A DNA stretch of 36,593 nt from a virus. The stretch spans positions 1 to 36,593 of IMG/VR virus record IMGVR_UViG_3300043466_002608. One strand, written 5' to 3'. The notes under the pieces were generated by a model that was given only the letters and a program-made list of their open reading frames with translations, was not told where the DNA came from and did no database searches. Below, piece after piece: positions 7,574-16,170 of the stretch. Each line of letters begins with the position of its first letter. Position 1 is the stretch's first letter. Made by a program: the position numbers and the translations under genes.

Positions 7574-7783
7574 ATGATAGTTAAAAGTTTAGAAACAATG
7601 GAAAAAATTGTATCATCTAATAGGTCTCTTGTATGGGTAGGCTGGGATGTTGCAGAAAGAAACAAGACAGAGATGGGTAGAACCTCTGCTAATGGCGTAA
7701 GAGTCAATGATCAGTGGTATACTCAAAAAATATTTAAGCTAAACACAGATGGCTGGGATATTCCAAATAAGTACAAGGTGTAA
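7574..7783 (+). CDS. Small protein, unknown
   Basis: 69 residues (MIVKSLETMEKIV...). The ATG at 7574 is preferred over one at 7562 because GGGGG at 7564-7568 sits at ribosome-site distance before it. Trp-rich centre (LVWVGWDVAE). Directly upstream of the WhiB gene, probably one operon. Confidence 0.6.
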   Translation: MIVKSLETMEKIVSSNRSLVWVGWDVAERNKTEMGRTSANGVRVNDQWYTQKIFKLNTDGWDIPNKYKV

Positions 7784-7785
7784 AC

Positions 7786-8067
7786 ATGAAGCAGCATGTA
7801 TGGAAAGATAATGCTTTATGCTTAGGATTAGACACAAACATTTTCTTTGAAAAATATGAAGATGATAGTGACTCAAGAACAATGGTAGACTCTTTATGTA
7901 TTTCCTGCCCTGTTGCAAGGCAATGCTTTGCTGTAGGAGTTTCTAGCAAAGAATGGGGAGTCTGGGGCGGAGTATATATTGAGTCTGGAGAAATATCCAG
8001 AGAGTTTAATAAGCACAAGAGTAAAGAGGACTGGTCTAGTACGTGGAAAAAATTGACAATGGATTAA
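7786..8067 (+). CDS. WhiB-family iron-sulfur transcription factor
   Basis: 93 residues with the WhiB signature: four cysteines (Cys12, Cys38, Cys41, Cys47; CISCPVARQC at 38-47) for a 4Fe-4S cluster, and the turn WGVWGG (57-62). The basic C-terminus (FNKHKSKEDW) could contact DNA. WhiB proteins are essentially confined to Actinobacteria and their phages and usually act by binding the primary sigma factor; a phage copy may redirect host transcription. It starts 2 nt after the previous stop. Confidence 0.92.
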   Translation: MKQHVWKDNALCLGLDTNIFFEKYEDDSDSRTMVDSLCISCPVARQCFAVGVSSKEWGVWGGVYIESGEISREFNKHKSKEDWSSTWKKLTMD

Positions 8068-8072
8068 GAGAA

Positions 8073-8228
8073 ATGAAGCTATTTGATACACTAAATAGCC
8101 CAGTTACTCTTACCGTAAAAACTAAATCTCCAGAAAAATGGTTGTTAGTAGACAGAGAAACTGGACAAGTATTCCAGGGTAGTCCAGAAGGGCACTGGGA
8201 TAGGCTAGATCCAGTGATTAAGGAGTAG
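8073..8228 (+). CDS. Small protein, unknown
   Basis: 51 residues from ATG 8073 (MKLFDTLNSPVTL...); a GTG at 8043, inside the WhiB gene, would add 10 residues. Contains KWLLVDRETGQVFQG, a beta-hairpin-like stretch. No family recognised. Confidence 0.5.
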   Translation: MKLFDTLNSPVTLTVKTKSPEKWLLVDRETGQVFQGSPEGHWDRLDPVIKE

Positions 8229-8229
8229 T

Positions 8230-8460
8230 GTGTATACTGATTCAATGCGTAGAGCATTTCATGCTGTACAGGCTCCAAAGGGTTTTTCTGTTACTGTTAT
8301 TGACAATGATCACTTTCTTACGATAAAATTAGATGAGTTTAGCTTTACTCGTATGGTCCATGACGAAAAAATAAAAGCTTTACAGTATGTGGTTAATCTA
8401 AAAAAAGCTTTAGAGATGGAAGGTGCAATCGTGTTAGTAACTAGGGAGGCTATAAAATGA
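8230..8460 (+). CDS. Small protein, unknown
   Basis: 76 residues from GTG 8230, with AGGAG at 8221-8225. An alternative start is ATG 8245, which sits exactly where transcription from TATACT 8233 would begin; both could be used. Alternating hydrophobic strands and a C-terminal helix are predicted by eye. Its TGA overlaps the next ATG (ATGA). Confidence 0.6.
   Translation: MYTDSMRRAFHAVQAPKGFSVTVIDNDHFLTIKLDEFSFTRMVHDEKIKALQYVVNLKKALEMEGAIVLVTREAIK
8233..8238 (+). promoter_or_regulatory. -10 hexamer, possible leaderless start
   Basis: TATACT at 8233-8238; the ATG at 8245 lies exactly 7 nt beyond it. Confidence 0.4.
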
Positions 8461-8879
8461 TAAAAGAGATAGTGATAGTTTCACTAGCAACAACTTCATT
8501 ATTATTTTTGGTAGCCTATAGCTTTATGGCTAGGAAATCGTCAAAGCTTGTAAAAGAAATATCTGTATTATATATAGATAACCTTGCATTGAAAAAGTTT
8601 ATTGATAATGAAATCGATAACAAGTTAACTAGTCAAGATATTCATAATGAAAACTTTGTAAAGTTTTTGTCTGACTCCCGTGATTCAGCCTTTGAATATA
8701 TTGAAGACGTTCAGTCTACAATAAAAGAATTTGTAGATGTGGTAGAGCCAGAAATGTCATATTTTGATAAGTATGGCATTGTTGGTTCTGCATATCCACA
8801 CTACGATTCAATGAAAAAAATTTCTGAATCATATAAAAAATTAAAAACAGTCCTTCCAGAAGACTATGGTAAAATTTAA
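8457..8879 (+). CDS. Membrane-anchored protein, unknown
   Basis: 140 residues: N-terminal helix (about 4-24) then a helical, charged domain (coiled-coil-like, about 25-95). No family recognised. Starts on an ATGA overlap with the preceding gene. Confidence 0.6.
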   Translation: MIKEIVIVSLATTSLLFLVAYSFMARKSSKLVKEISVLYIDNLALKKFIDNEIDNKLTSQDIHNENFVKFLSDSRDSAFEYIEDVQSTIKEFVDVVEPEMSYFDKYGIVGSAYPHYDSMKKISESYKKLKTVLPEDYGKI

Positions 8880-8881
8880 TA

Positions 8882-9760
8882 ATGAAGTTTTATTATTTTG
8901 GTGGATTAATGGGACACCCCGAAGATATAAAGTCTCCCTCTAATCTAGAAAAGCATCACTTTGCTGGGGTGATGTTTACACATGACATACCTGAAGGTGA
9001 TATGTTTGTAAAAACAGCAATAGATATAAACCCTGATGAAAAAATTAAGTACTTGGTTGCAATTCGTCCATATACAATATCTCCACAATATCTTTCTATG
9101 ATTAATCAGTCAATGAATAAAATATCAAAAGACAGGCTTCAGATTAATTTTATATCTGGGTATATAAAAGACCATGAATCACACGTTAAAGGAATTGTTG
9201 GAGACATAAATGATCAATCAAGCTCAATTGACAGATCAAGCTATATGATTGATTTTCTTGAAACATTAAACAAAATGCAAACTAATGAAAACAGTCTAGA
9301 CTTTTATGTATCAACAACCAATGAGTATGTTTTTGCAAAAGCAAAAGAATATAATAGCAAAATAATTATTCCCTATAGCAATTATAAAAGAGGAACGTGG
9401 ACAGATCATAGGTATAATCAAAACCCTTCTGCTAATGATACTTTTGATTTACAGGGTTTAGATGTTATGATATCTTTAACACCAATTATTAGAAAAACTC
9501 ATGAGGAATTAAGTTTATTATCAAATTATGCACTAAGACCTGTTTGGAAAAAAGGAGAGATACCAGTCGTTGTTGGAGATGTTGGATACTTCACTTATGA
9601 AGAGTTTGATGATTTCGTCAATACTTTAGAAAAACAAGGAGTCAAAAGCCTTCTTATTAATGCGGTTCCTGCAGAAGAGGTAAGTGTTATAGTACCTTTT
9701 ATTAAAGAGTATGTAGAGGCAAAAGAAAACAAACAAATAGAAAATGGGGAGTTAATATGA
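8882..9760 (+). CDS. Luciferase-like monooxygenase family protein (copy 1)
   Basis: 292 residues. KYLVAIRPYTISPQYL (about 56-71), DRLQINFISGY (84-94) and GVKSLLINAVP near the C-terminus follow the alkanesulfonate monooxygenase (SsuD)/luciferase-like TIM-barrel pattern LVAVRPg-SP and GRLLINVVTGG. The family uses reduced FMN or F420; no flavin reductase is visible here. A diverged copy lies at 23332-24033 on the other strand. Starts 2 nt after the preceding stop; its TGA overlaps the XapX start. Confidence 0.7.
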   Translation: MKFYYFGGLMGHPEDIKSPSNLEKHHFAGVMFTHDIPEGDMFVKTAIDINPDEKIKYLVAIRPYTISPQYLSMINQSMNKISKDRLQINFISGYIKDHESHVKGIVGDINDQSSSIDRSSYMIDFLETLNKMQTNENSLDFYVSTTNEYVFAKAKEYNSKIIIPYSNYKRGTWTDHRYNQNPSANDTFDLQGLDVMISLTPIIRKTHEELSLLSNYALRPVWKKGEIPVVVGDVGYFTYEEFDDFVNTLEKQGVKSLLINAVPAEEVSVIVPFIKEYVEAKENKQIENGELI

Positions 9761-9915
9761 AAGATATTTTTCTTTCAACAATAACAGGTTTTGGATGCGG
9801 TGTAGTATTTGCAGCATTCAAATTGCCAGTACCAGCACCACCAGTTTTTGCGGGAGTCGCAGGAATTATTGGTCTATGGATTGGTTTTACAGTACTAACA
9901 AACGTAATATCCTAG
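9757..9915 (+). CDS. XapX-domain membrane protein
   Basis: 52 residues, found by reading the gap after the luciferase-like gene. GFGCGVVFAAFKLPVPAPP (11-29) followed by FAGVAGIIGLWIG (31-43) is the XapX/DUF1427 pattern: two short hydrophobic Gly-rich segments around a PxPAPP turn. Function of the family is unknown. The ATG overlaps the preceding stop (ATGA). The stop is embedded in the ribosome site of the next gene (TAGGAGG). Confidence 0.75.
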   Translation: MKDIFLSTITGFGCGVVFAAFKLPVPAPPVFAGVAGIIGLWIGFTVLTNVIS

Positions 9916-9925
9916 GAGGAAAATT

Positions 9926-10201
9926 ATGAATACAGAACAACTAAAGGCACTACTAGCATCATATGGTCGCTCAGTACTTGCATCAGGTCTAGCACTCTAC
10001 ATGGCTGGCGTAACAGATCCAAAGGATCTATGGACAGCACTAGTGGCTGCAATCGCACCAGTAGCAATTAGAGCAATCAACCCTAACGACAAGGCTTTTG
10101 GCGTATTGCCAGATGCTAAGGAAGTAGAGAAGGCTCTTAAGTCTGCTAAGGCTCCAGTCAAGAAGGCAGTTAAAAAGGCAGTTAAGAAGACTACAAAGTA
10201 A
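9926..10201 (+). CDS. Putative holin
   Basis: 91 residues: two hydrophobic segments (about 13-27 and 34-51) separated by a turn, then a soluble tail ending in AKAPVKKAVKKAVKKTTK. Small size, two helices and a strongly basic C-terminus fit actinophage holins (r1t-like). It would permeabilise the membrane so the endolysin can reach the wall. AGGAGG at 9913-9918 sets the start. It is the last gene of the plus-strand block, before a terminator. Confidence 0.7.
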   Translation: MNTEQLKALLASYGRSVLASGLALYMAGVTDPKDLWTALVAAIAPVAIRAINPNDKAFGVLPDAKEVEKALKSAKAPVKKAVKKAVKKTTK

Positions 10202-10216
10202 TATAATAAGTGAGAG

Positions 10217-10248
10217 GCCAGTCTAGAAATAGGCTGGCTTTTCTTTTT
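10217..10248 (+). terminator. Rho-independent terminator after holin
   Basis: 8-bp stem (10217-10224 with 10231-10238, one G-U pair), 6-nt loop, then TTTTCTTTTT. It separates the plus-strand block from the convergent glycosyltransferase operon; the other strand lacks a good U-run. Confidence 0.9.
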
Positions 10249-11284
10249 ATTCGTTAATTATATTTAAATATTTTTGTTTTAAATTATCAACAGAAAAATT
10301 TTCTATACCTATTTCATAAGCTCTATTTTTTATATTACTTTTGTTATTATCAAGAACATATTTATCAATTGTTTTAGCTAATATTCTAGGGTAAGCATCA
10401 TAAACATTAACAATAGACTTACCTCTAAATTTATCTATCATCGCCGACTCTGATAGCCACTCTGCTGGTAAAATTGCATTATTTGGAGAAATGTTTGTCA
10501 TAAAAACTGGAATACCACTCATAAGAGCCTCATTCATTGGTAAACAAAGTCCAGCATACCTTCGTGGAAGAACCATGGCATCAAAGCCTTTATACATGTC
10601 TTGCCTATTTTTTGGATTACCTATCTCAATTTTTAATCTAGGATCTTTGGTAGCATAGTCAATATTAGTCTGAGACTTAATAACTATTTCATAATCTCCT
10701 TTATAGTATCTCATCATTTCAAAAATACTGTTAGTGCCATTTCTATCCTTTGCTGCTTTTTTACCAGCTATATGTAGTATTCTTTTGTGATCTTTTGATA
10801 GGTTTATTTCTTTTGCCTCAGAAAATAATGAACTATCTGTTGGTGGTGGCAAGTGAATTACCTTTGATCTTGTACCAAATTTTTTAATAATTACATCTAG
10901 ATTCCATGTACTTGGTGCAATAAGCACATCTGGCAATGTCCATTCTGGGTGAGCTAAGTGTCCAAATAGTTCATAGTTGTATTGAAGTATAGTCTTAATT
11001 CCTTTTTGTTTAGCAAGATCAACTAACTCTAAATGATAAAATGTTTCACAACTTATAACTACATCTAAATCATCAAGAAATGTCAATACTTCTGTTGTAT
11101 CTGGCATACCATTTGCGGTTTCAAGAACATTGTATCCTTTATACCACTCTGGATGCTGTTCATTATTATTAAAAGGGGTAGAATTTATTAAAAGTATCTT
11201 ATGAGGATTAAGCATCTTAACAAGTTCCATTGTTTGATTACCTAGGCCAGTGTTATCTGATCTAGCAATAATGCCTAGTCTCAC
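10247..11284 (-). CDS. Glycosyltransferase group 1 (GT4-like)
   Basis: 345 residues. N-terminal Rossmann-like half begins MRLGIIARSDNTGLGNQT; the C-terminal half has HLPPPTDSSLF, RILHIAGKKAAKDRNGT and a donor-binding stretch (AMVLPRRYAGLCLPMNEAL) like the EX7E region of GT-B enzymes. It would transfer a sugar from an activated donor. GTG start with GGGGG upstream, overlapping the stop of the preceding gene. Last gene of a six-gene operon. Confidence 0.7.
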   Translation of the reverse strand: MRLGIIARSDNTGLGNQTMELVKMLNPHKILLINSTPFNNNEQHPEWYKGYNVLETANGMPDTTEVLTFLDDLDVVISCETFYHLELVDLAKQKGIKTILQYNYELFGHLAHPEWTLPDVLIAPSTWNLDVIIKKFGTRSKVIHLPPPTDSSLFSEAKEINLSKDHKRILHIAGKKAAKDRNGTNSIFEMMRYYKGDYEIVIKSQTNIDYATKDPRLKIEIGNPKNRQDMYKGFDAMVLPRRYAGLCLPMNEALMSGIPVFMTNISPNNAILPAEWLSESAMIDKFRGKSIVNVYDAYPRILAKTIDKYVLDNNKSNIKNRAYEIGIENFSVDNLKQKYLNIINE

Positions 11285-12042
11285 TTTTTATACCCCCAGA
11301 TATCATCATCCGATGTAAATTTCCTGGTTCCTTCACGACCATCAAGATGGTAAGAACGCTTTATGTTTCCTTCTGGATGGTATATCCAAAGCTTATGAAC
11401 ATCCCAGCCTTCTTGACTAAAGGAGTCGTAAGGCAAACAATCGTCTTGGACTTTGCCATGAAATCTATCTTCAATAAAAGTTTTTTCATGAGAAAAAGGT
11501 AGGATAATATTTCTATAATATGAAACTCTGCTAAGGTGTGGTCTCTGGCTCCATTGAGCTGTTTTCATAAATCCATCCTCAAGACCAAACATTAAATGTT
11601 TATGGGGTTCAGGAATCAATGCTTCAAAGTGAAAGCGTATTGTGTTTGCTTTTTCATATTCAATAAGATCAAGACACTTTTGCCAATCAATAGGTTCATC
11701 TGGTGTAAGGGGTGTGTCTCCTTCAACGTATAGCAATAATGATGTTTGGATTTCATCGATAGTCTCACGCATCATTGTGGTTTGATGGCTATGGTTATCA
11801 AAAATTATTGGTAATACATTTTTATATTCATGCAAACATTTCCAAAGAATCCTATTTTTATATTCGTTATAGTCATCCCTGCGATCAGATTGTTCTTGTC
11901 TCAATCCATCTATCTGCATAATAATTTCATTACTTGGAAAGTGAACTCTAAGACATTTAATTGTTTCATCAATAATATCTGTACTAGGATGACTTGGCAA
12001 AACTGAGGTAGCTAATATAATTGTTACATCATTTTTATTCAT
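11281..12042 (-). CDS. Glycosyltransferase family 2-like protein
   Basis: 253 residues. N-terminal DVTIILATSVLPSHPSTDIIDETIKC resembles a GT2 opening, and LLLYVEGDTPLT sits where the metal-binding DxD-type motif (here EGD) is expected. WDVHKLWIYHPEG is near the C-terminus. The acceptor is unknown. Translationally linked with the previous gene (its ATG overlaps that stop). Confidence 0.6.
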   Translation of the reverse strand: MNKNDVTIILATSVLPSHPSTDIIDETIKCLRVHFPSNEIIMQIDGLRQEQSDRRDDYNEYKNRILWKCLHEYKNVLPIIFDNHSHQTTMMRETIDEIQTSLLLYVEGDTPLTPDEPIDWQKCLDLIEYEKANTIRFHFEALIPEPHKHLMFGLEDGFMKTAQWSQRPHLSRVSYYRNIILPFSHEKTFIEDRFHGKVQDDCLPYDSFSQEGWDVHKLWIYHPEGNIKRSYHLDGREGTRKFTSDDDIWGYKK

Positions 12043-12907
12043 TTACTTGCCTCATAATATTTATTCCCAGATCTCTTTTGTATTTAAGCCACCAAGTAAC
12101 TACTTTGTGCATATTTTTTGGGTATTGATTTAATAGTTCAGGAACTAATTTACGCAACTCAGACCAATTAGAAACATGCTCAACAGGTATATCATATCCA
12201 AAAAGATAGTTATAAAAATCTAAACTATTACCCTTTGGGTCTATCCTATCAGCAATAGGTAGGCACAACATTTCTATAGCTTCAAAAAATCTAAATGAGT
12301 CTATGACTACAGCCCCAGAAGGCGCAGGAGCGATCTTAGAACTGGCTAGGGTGCGGTAGTAGTCTACAGGCTTATCTCCCTGTGCAAAGCCTGCTGTGGG
12401 CTTAAAAAGGGCATTTGGCATGTTCTGTATAGCCTTAGCCAACTGCTGTCGTCTTGGATGAGTTATTTGACCACCAAAATATAAATCATTATCCTTAGAA
12501 GGATATTCAGGCACAAGGTTTTTTAAATGTTGTGGAACACCAATAGGCAATTTATTGTATTCTTTGTGCTGTTCGTGAGGGTATTGAATCCATATCTCAG
12601 CGTTAGGATGACTAATCTTACTTATGTCAAACTTGCCTTCTTCATCCCCCGTAATAAATAAAACAAGTCTAGACATATTTTGTATTTGTGTATTAACATC
12701 TTCCTCATGACCAATATTTTGAGGTCCAGGAACTACCACAAAACCACGATCTGCTTTGGGAATAGAAGTTACCTTAACTTGATCTACTTCATACTTATCA
12801 AATATTTCTTTCAAAAGTCCATAGTCCCACTTATCAGCAGCACAATCTTTTTCATTAAAAGAATATAAATAACATTTAGATTGGTTCATAATAAAGATGA
12901 ACCTCAT
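12035..12907 (-). CDS. Exostosin-like (GT47-type) glycosyltransferase
   Basis: 290 residues. ASSKIAPAPSGAVVIDSFRF followed by FEAIEMLCLPI resembles the exostosin GT47 region (SKFCLxPxG-D-S-R-F-EAlxxGCIPV). DLYFGGQITHPRRQQL is a likely nucleotide-sugar-side segment. Two starts are possible: ATG 12907 (overlapping the FkbM gene by 32 nt) and ATG 12889; neither has a strong ribosome site. Confidence 0.6.
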   Translation of the reverse strand: MRFIFIMNQSKCYLYSFNEKDCAADKWDYGLLKEIFDKYEVDQVKVTSIPKADRGFVVVPGPQNIGHEEDVNTQIQNMSRLVLFITGDEEGKFDISKISHPNAEIWIQYPHEQHKEYNKLPIGVPQHLKNLVPEYPSKDNDLYFGGQITHPRRQQLAKAIQNMPNALFKPTAGFAQGDKPVDYYRTLASSKIAPAPSGAVVIDSFRFFEAIEMLCLPIADRIDPKGNSLDFYNYLFGYDIPVEHVSNWSELRKLVPELLNQYPKNMHKVVTWWLKYKRDLGINIMRQVNE

Positions 12908-13589
12908 GCTGGTAGTCTATTAAGTGTTCGACATACCCAATACCCTTGATAAACTGTCTAAGATCGTAGAGATATTCTTTCCAGTACATCATCATAAACT
13001 CTGGATGACCAGATAGCCAAATCTTTGGCTTAAATTCTCTCATAACCTTTTCTGCACCACCAAGTACACGCCATTCACTACCCTCAACATCGAGAGATAT
13101 TGCTGTAGGAGGCTTTAATCCTTTTTCATATACCAAGGTATCAATCTTTGTCTGTCCATATTTATCTGCTTCATACTGAAGTTCTTTAAATCCATGTGCA
13201 GCTTCGATTAGTGCATCAGCTTCTGGAGGCCATGCATCATAATAAATACGTGCAAGTTCATTGTCTACATCAGATGCAAACCCAGGAATAGACGCAAGAG
13301 GCATTTCTAAATCATTGGCACTCCAAAGCAAAGGAAAATGTGACCAAACCTTTGGATTAGGTTCAAACAAAACTACTTCTGCTCCCCACATCTGACATAA
13401 GGCAGGCATCTCTCCTTCTTCAGCACCAACATAATAAACTACATCACCTTTACCAATGTTCTCATGCATTGACTTAAGTCTTGGTTTTTCCCAACCGTGT
13501 GGCTGATACCAATCTGGTCTGTCTGCACGATGCTTTGGTAATGTTATTTCAAATTCCCCGTTAATAACGGCTTTAACCATCTCTGTCAT
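12876..13589 (-). CDS. FkbM-family methyltransferase
   Basis: 237 residues. GDVVYYVGAEEGEMPALC (about 49-66) is the SAM-binding glycine region, VVLFEPNPKVW the acidic turn, and AISLDVEGSEWRVLGGAE the diagnostic FkbM segment. FkbM enzymes methylate hydroxyls on sugars or related molecules, fitting the surrounding glycosyltransferases. AAGGGG ribosome site; ATGA overlap with the preceding gene. Confidence 0.85.
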   Translation of the reverse strand: MTEMVKAVINGEFEITLPKHRADRPDWYQPHGWEKPRLKSMHENIGKGDVVYYVGAEEGEMPALCQMWGAEVVLFEPNPKVWSHFPLLWSANDLEMPLASIPGFASDVDNELARIYYDAWPPEADALIEAAHGFKELQYEADKYGQTKIDTLVYEKGLKPPTAISLDVEGSEWRVLGGAEKVMREFKPKIWLSGHPEFMMMYWKEYLYDLRQFIKGIGYVEHLIDYQHEVHLYYEPI

Positions 13590-14452
13590 TTTATTCCCCT
13601 TAGTCTGTTATGCTCTATAAGTACTGGATTACATGCCCCACATGTAGTTATTTCTATTTTATTATCAACATTACCCTCAGCGTATGTTGATTTATATTTA
13701 AAAGAATTACCACATGTTGTGCAAGTAATTAATGTTTCTTTAAAGTTTAGATCATTTTTTATTGATTCTTTTTCTATCCATTCATTGTAATAATCATTAG
13801 AAAAATATGTTATATCATTTTCTGGATCATTAAATGGATGTTCATATGTATTTAGAAGGTGCTCTCCAGTTCCAGGAGGTCTGCCCCACTTTTTTTCATA
13901 GTAAACTCTATGATGAGGATCATCTGTTTTTATTTTATTTAACTTCATACTATGTGACATTATTGTATCTTTTACATCAACCAACTCTTTTGTCCAAAGA
14001 AGCATTTTTTCAGAGTTAACAGCAAATCTTTCATCATCTGAAAATGCAAATGGAAATGCTTTTTGAATTCTTACACTAAAGTCAAGATCGTCATATCCAT
14101 ATGGAGTGAAGTTAGTATCCCATTTACCAACTTTATCTATAACATCTTTATGAAAAGCAATTAGGTGCCAACCAAAAACACCCATTCCTTCTACAATTTT
14201 ATGTTGGGTATTTTTTAATTTTTCTATAAAATCTAAACCGCCAGCCTCACCAAAACGGATAGCTGGGCTAATAACTACAAGCCAGTCAGATTCAGTTTCA
14301 TACATCTTATCAACACCAAGGTTGTGGCTTGCCATACAGCCGATATTATTTGTAGTGTTATCAATCTTTAAAACATTTTCAAGTTTACATGTTGCCATAA
14401 ATTCATCCATTACAGATTGTACTGTATAAGGAACAACAGCTACATACTTCAC
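13586..14452 (-). CDS. Glycosyltransferase (GT2/GT-A-like) with C-terminal zinc ribbon
   Basis: 288 residues. DWLVVISPAIRFGEAGGLDFI, GVFGWHLIAFHKDVIDKVGKWD and TPYGYDDLDFSVRIQKAF fit a GT-A fold with the ED-like acceptor helix. An unusual C-terminal tail has paired cysteines (CTTCGNSF and TTCGACNP) forming a probable zinc ribbon. GTG start behind AGGA, overlapping the previous TGA (GTGA). Confidence 0.65.
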   Translation of the reverse strand: MKYVAVVPYTVQSVMDEFMATCKLENVLKIDNTTNNIGCMASHNLGVDKMYETESDWLVVISPAIRFGEAGGLDFIEKLKNTQHKIVEGMGVFGWHLIAFHKDVIDKVGKWDTNFTPYGYDDLDFSVRIQKAFPFAFSDDERFAVNSEKMLLWTKELVDVKDTIMSHSMKLNKIKTDDPHHRVYYEKKWGRPPGTGEHLLNTYEHPFNDPENDITYFSNDYYNEWIEKESIKNDLNFKETLITCTTCGNSFKYKSTYAEGNVDNKIEITTCGACNPVLIEHNRLRGIK

Positions 14453-15408
14453 TTTATTCCTAACTCATCCATAATAGTTGCCCATCTGTGTACATAAGTA
14501 TGGTCTTGCTTTGTTCTTTCATGACCATTTAATCTAATACGTTCTCTATTGAGGTTGTCATCAATATATTTATCTATCTTAATCTTTAGATCTTCAAGAT
14601 TGCCATGCTCATAGAAAACAATCTCATTTCCATCTTCAAAGTAATTCTCAAGCCCTTTAATACCAGGGTAGATAGTAAATCCACCACGACCAGTACTCTC
14701 AAATAATCTATCGCTAGTGTAGTAAGGATAGTTAAAGTTAATGTTAAGACTATCTCCTACAGCAACCTTGCTCTGTGCGTATATCTGGTTTAGCTGATCT
14801 CCACGGACAGTTCCAGTATCACCATCTCCACCTACATGTAGGAAGCGTTTCCCATATGTTTGTCTTAAGAAGTCTATAAGTTGTGGTCTGTATTTATGTT
14901 CAGGGTGATAGCCTTTGCTACCAACAAAAATAACATCATACTTAAACTCATACGGATTATAGTCTTTGTGTATATAACATTCTTTATCATATACTCCTGC
15001 GGGTAAAAAGTGTCCTTTTACTTCTGTATTTTCATTAAACCAATCACACATTAACTTATCTGTAGCAAAAAAATGACCTATGCTAGTATAGAAGTCATCA
15101 TCTTTTAAATCCTTTTCCCGTTCAATACCAAACCATAAATCTAAATGATAAGTCATAGTGGGTATGCCAGCATCCTTTAATTCTTTTAATACATCTGTCA
15201 TTGTTCTAGAACCTGGAGTTTGCCATCTATGTGTGTGTACCCAGATGAATAGATCAGACTTTAGCGCCTTCATTAATATTTCTGAACTACCTGCTTTTTT
15301 CTCCTGCAATTTTTCAACGGTATGTCCAAGAGATTCAAGACTCTTAGCATGATGATTCTCACTACTATAAGGCACTTCAAAGTTACCAAGAAAAACTATT
15401 TGAGCCAA
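14449..15408 (-). CDS. CgeB-like glycosyltransferase
   Basis: 319 residues. DVIFVGSKGYHPEHKYRPQLI, RFLHVGGDGDTG and SDRLFESTGRGGFTIYPGI match the GT1_2/CgeB pattern (donor-binding C-terminal half). First gene of the operon. TTG start is chosen because GGTGGG lies 6 nt upstream. The promoter is an extended -10 in the divergent intergenic region. Confidence 0.75.
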   Translation of the reverse strand: MAQIVFLGNFEVPYSSENHHAKSLESLGHTVEKLQEKKAGSSEILMKALKSDLFIWVHTHRWQTPGSRTMTDVLKELKDAGIPTMTYHLDLWFGIEREKDLKDDDFYTSIGHFFATDKLMCDWFNENTEVKGHFLPAGVYDKECYIHKDYNPYEFKYDVIFVGSKGYHPEHKYRPQLIDFLRQTYGKRFLHVGGDGDTGTVRGDQLNQIYAQSKVAVGDSLNINFNYPYYTSDRLFESTGRGGFTIYPGIKGLENYFEDGNEIVFYEHGNLEDLKIKIDKYIDDNLNRERIRLNGHERTKQDHTYVHRWATIMDELGIK

Positions 15409-15437
15409 TTTTATCCCACCTATTCTGTGTTTAAATA

Positions 15438-15446
15438 ATTATACCA
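15438..15446 (-). promoter_or_regulatory. Promoter of the glycosyltransferase operon
   Basis: Reading the minus strand, TGGTATAAT (extended -10; hexamer 15438-15443). It is interleaved with the divergent plus-strand promoter at 15452-15460. Confidence 0.6.
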
Positions 15447-15451
15447 GACTC

Positions 15452-15460
15452 TGATATACT
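15452..15460 (+). promoter_or_regulatory. Promoter of the Stealth-like gene
   Basis: TGATATACT at 15452-15460, an extended -10, 19 nt ahead of the ATG at 15480 with AGGTAGGA between. Confidence 0.6.
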
Positions 15461-15479
15461 TAGAGTAAAGGTAGGACTT

Positions 15480-16169
15480 ATGGATTTTGTTTATATATGT
15501 AGATCAGGTGAGAACGAAGAGCTTAGATACTCTATTCGGTCTGTTGTTAATTCGTTTCCTGAAGCCCGTATATGGGTTGTAGGTGGGAAGCCAGACTGGT
15601 ACTTAGGAAACTACATAGAGGTAGCTCAAGACCGACACAAGTACGCCAATGCTTTTAATAACATTATTGCTATATGTGACTCAAAAGAGATATCAGAGTC
15701 TTTTGTTTTAATGAACGATGATTTTTTTATACTAAAGAGGTTTGATTTAAATGATATTTTTCATGGAGGATTGCTGTCTAATAAAATAAAAATACATAGA
15801 AAGAGCATGCCCGACTCAAGATACGGAAGAAAACTTATTGAAACACGAGACATGCTTAAATCAAATAATTTATATGATAGTTTAGATTATGAGCTTCATG
15901 TTCCTATGGTATTAGAAAAAAATAAACTTGGTATTATTGTAAAAAAATATCCTGAACTGTTATGGCGTTCTATGTATGGTAATTTATATAAACTGGGCGG
16001 TAAAGAGATAAGAGATGTCAAGGTTTATAGTGATCCAAGACGTTCTGAAAAGTCTATGATAGTAGATAAAGACTCTGTTTTTGTATCAACACAAGACGAA
16101 TCATTCGATGTTATCTATGAGTCTGTTCTTAAAGAAATGTTTTTATATCCAACCAAGCTTGAAGGATAA
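15480..16169 (+). CDS. Stealth-like sugar-phosphate transferase
   Basis: 229 residues. ELRYSIRSVVNSFPEARIWVV (14-34) and SFVLMNDDFF (74-83) match conserved region 2 of Stealth proteins (ELRYSLRS-, NDDxF), and ELHVPMVLEKNKLG resembles region 3. Stealth enzymes are hexose-1-phosphate transferases of capsules and teichoic-acid-like polymers, and occur in actinobacteria. The protein is shorter than cellular members. Divergent from the glycosyltransferase operon and tail-to-tail (1 nt apart) with the HNH gene. Confidence 0.7.
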   Translation: MDFVYICRSGENEELRYSIRSVVNSFPEARIWVVGGKPDWYLGNYIEVAQDRHKYANAFNNIIAICDSKEISESFVLMNDDFFILKRFDLNDIFHGGLLSNKIKIHRKSMPDSRYGRKLIETRDMLKSNNLYDSLDYELHVPMVLEKNKLGIIVKKYPELLWRSMYGNLYKLGGKEIRDVKVYSDPRRSEKSMIVDKDSVFVSTQDESFDVIYESVLKEMFLYPTKLEG

Positions 16170-16170
16170 G

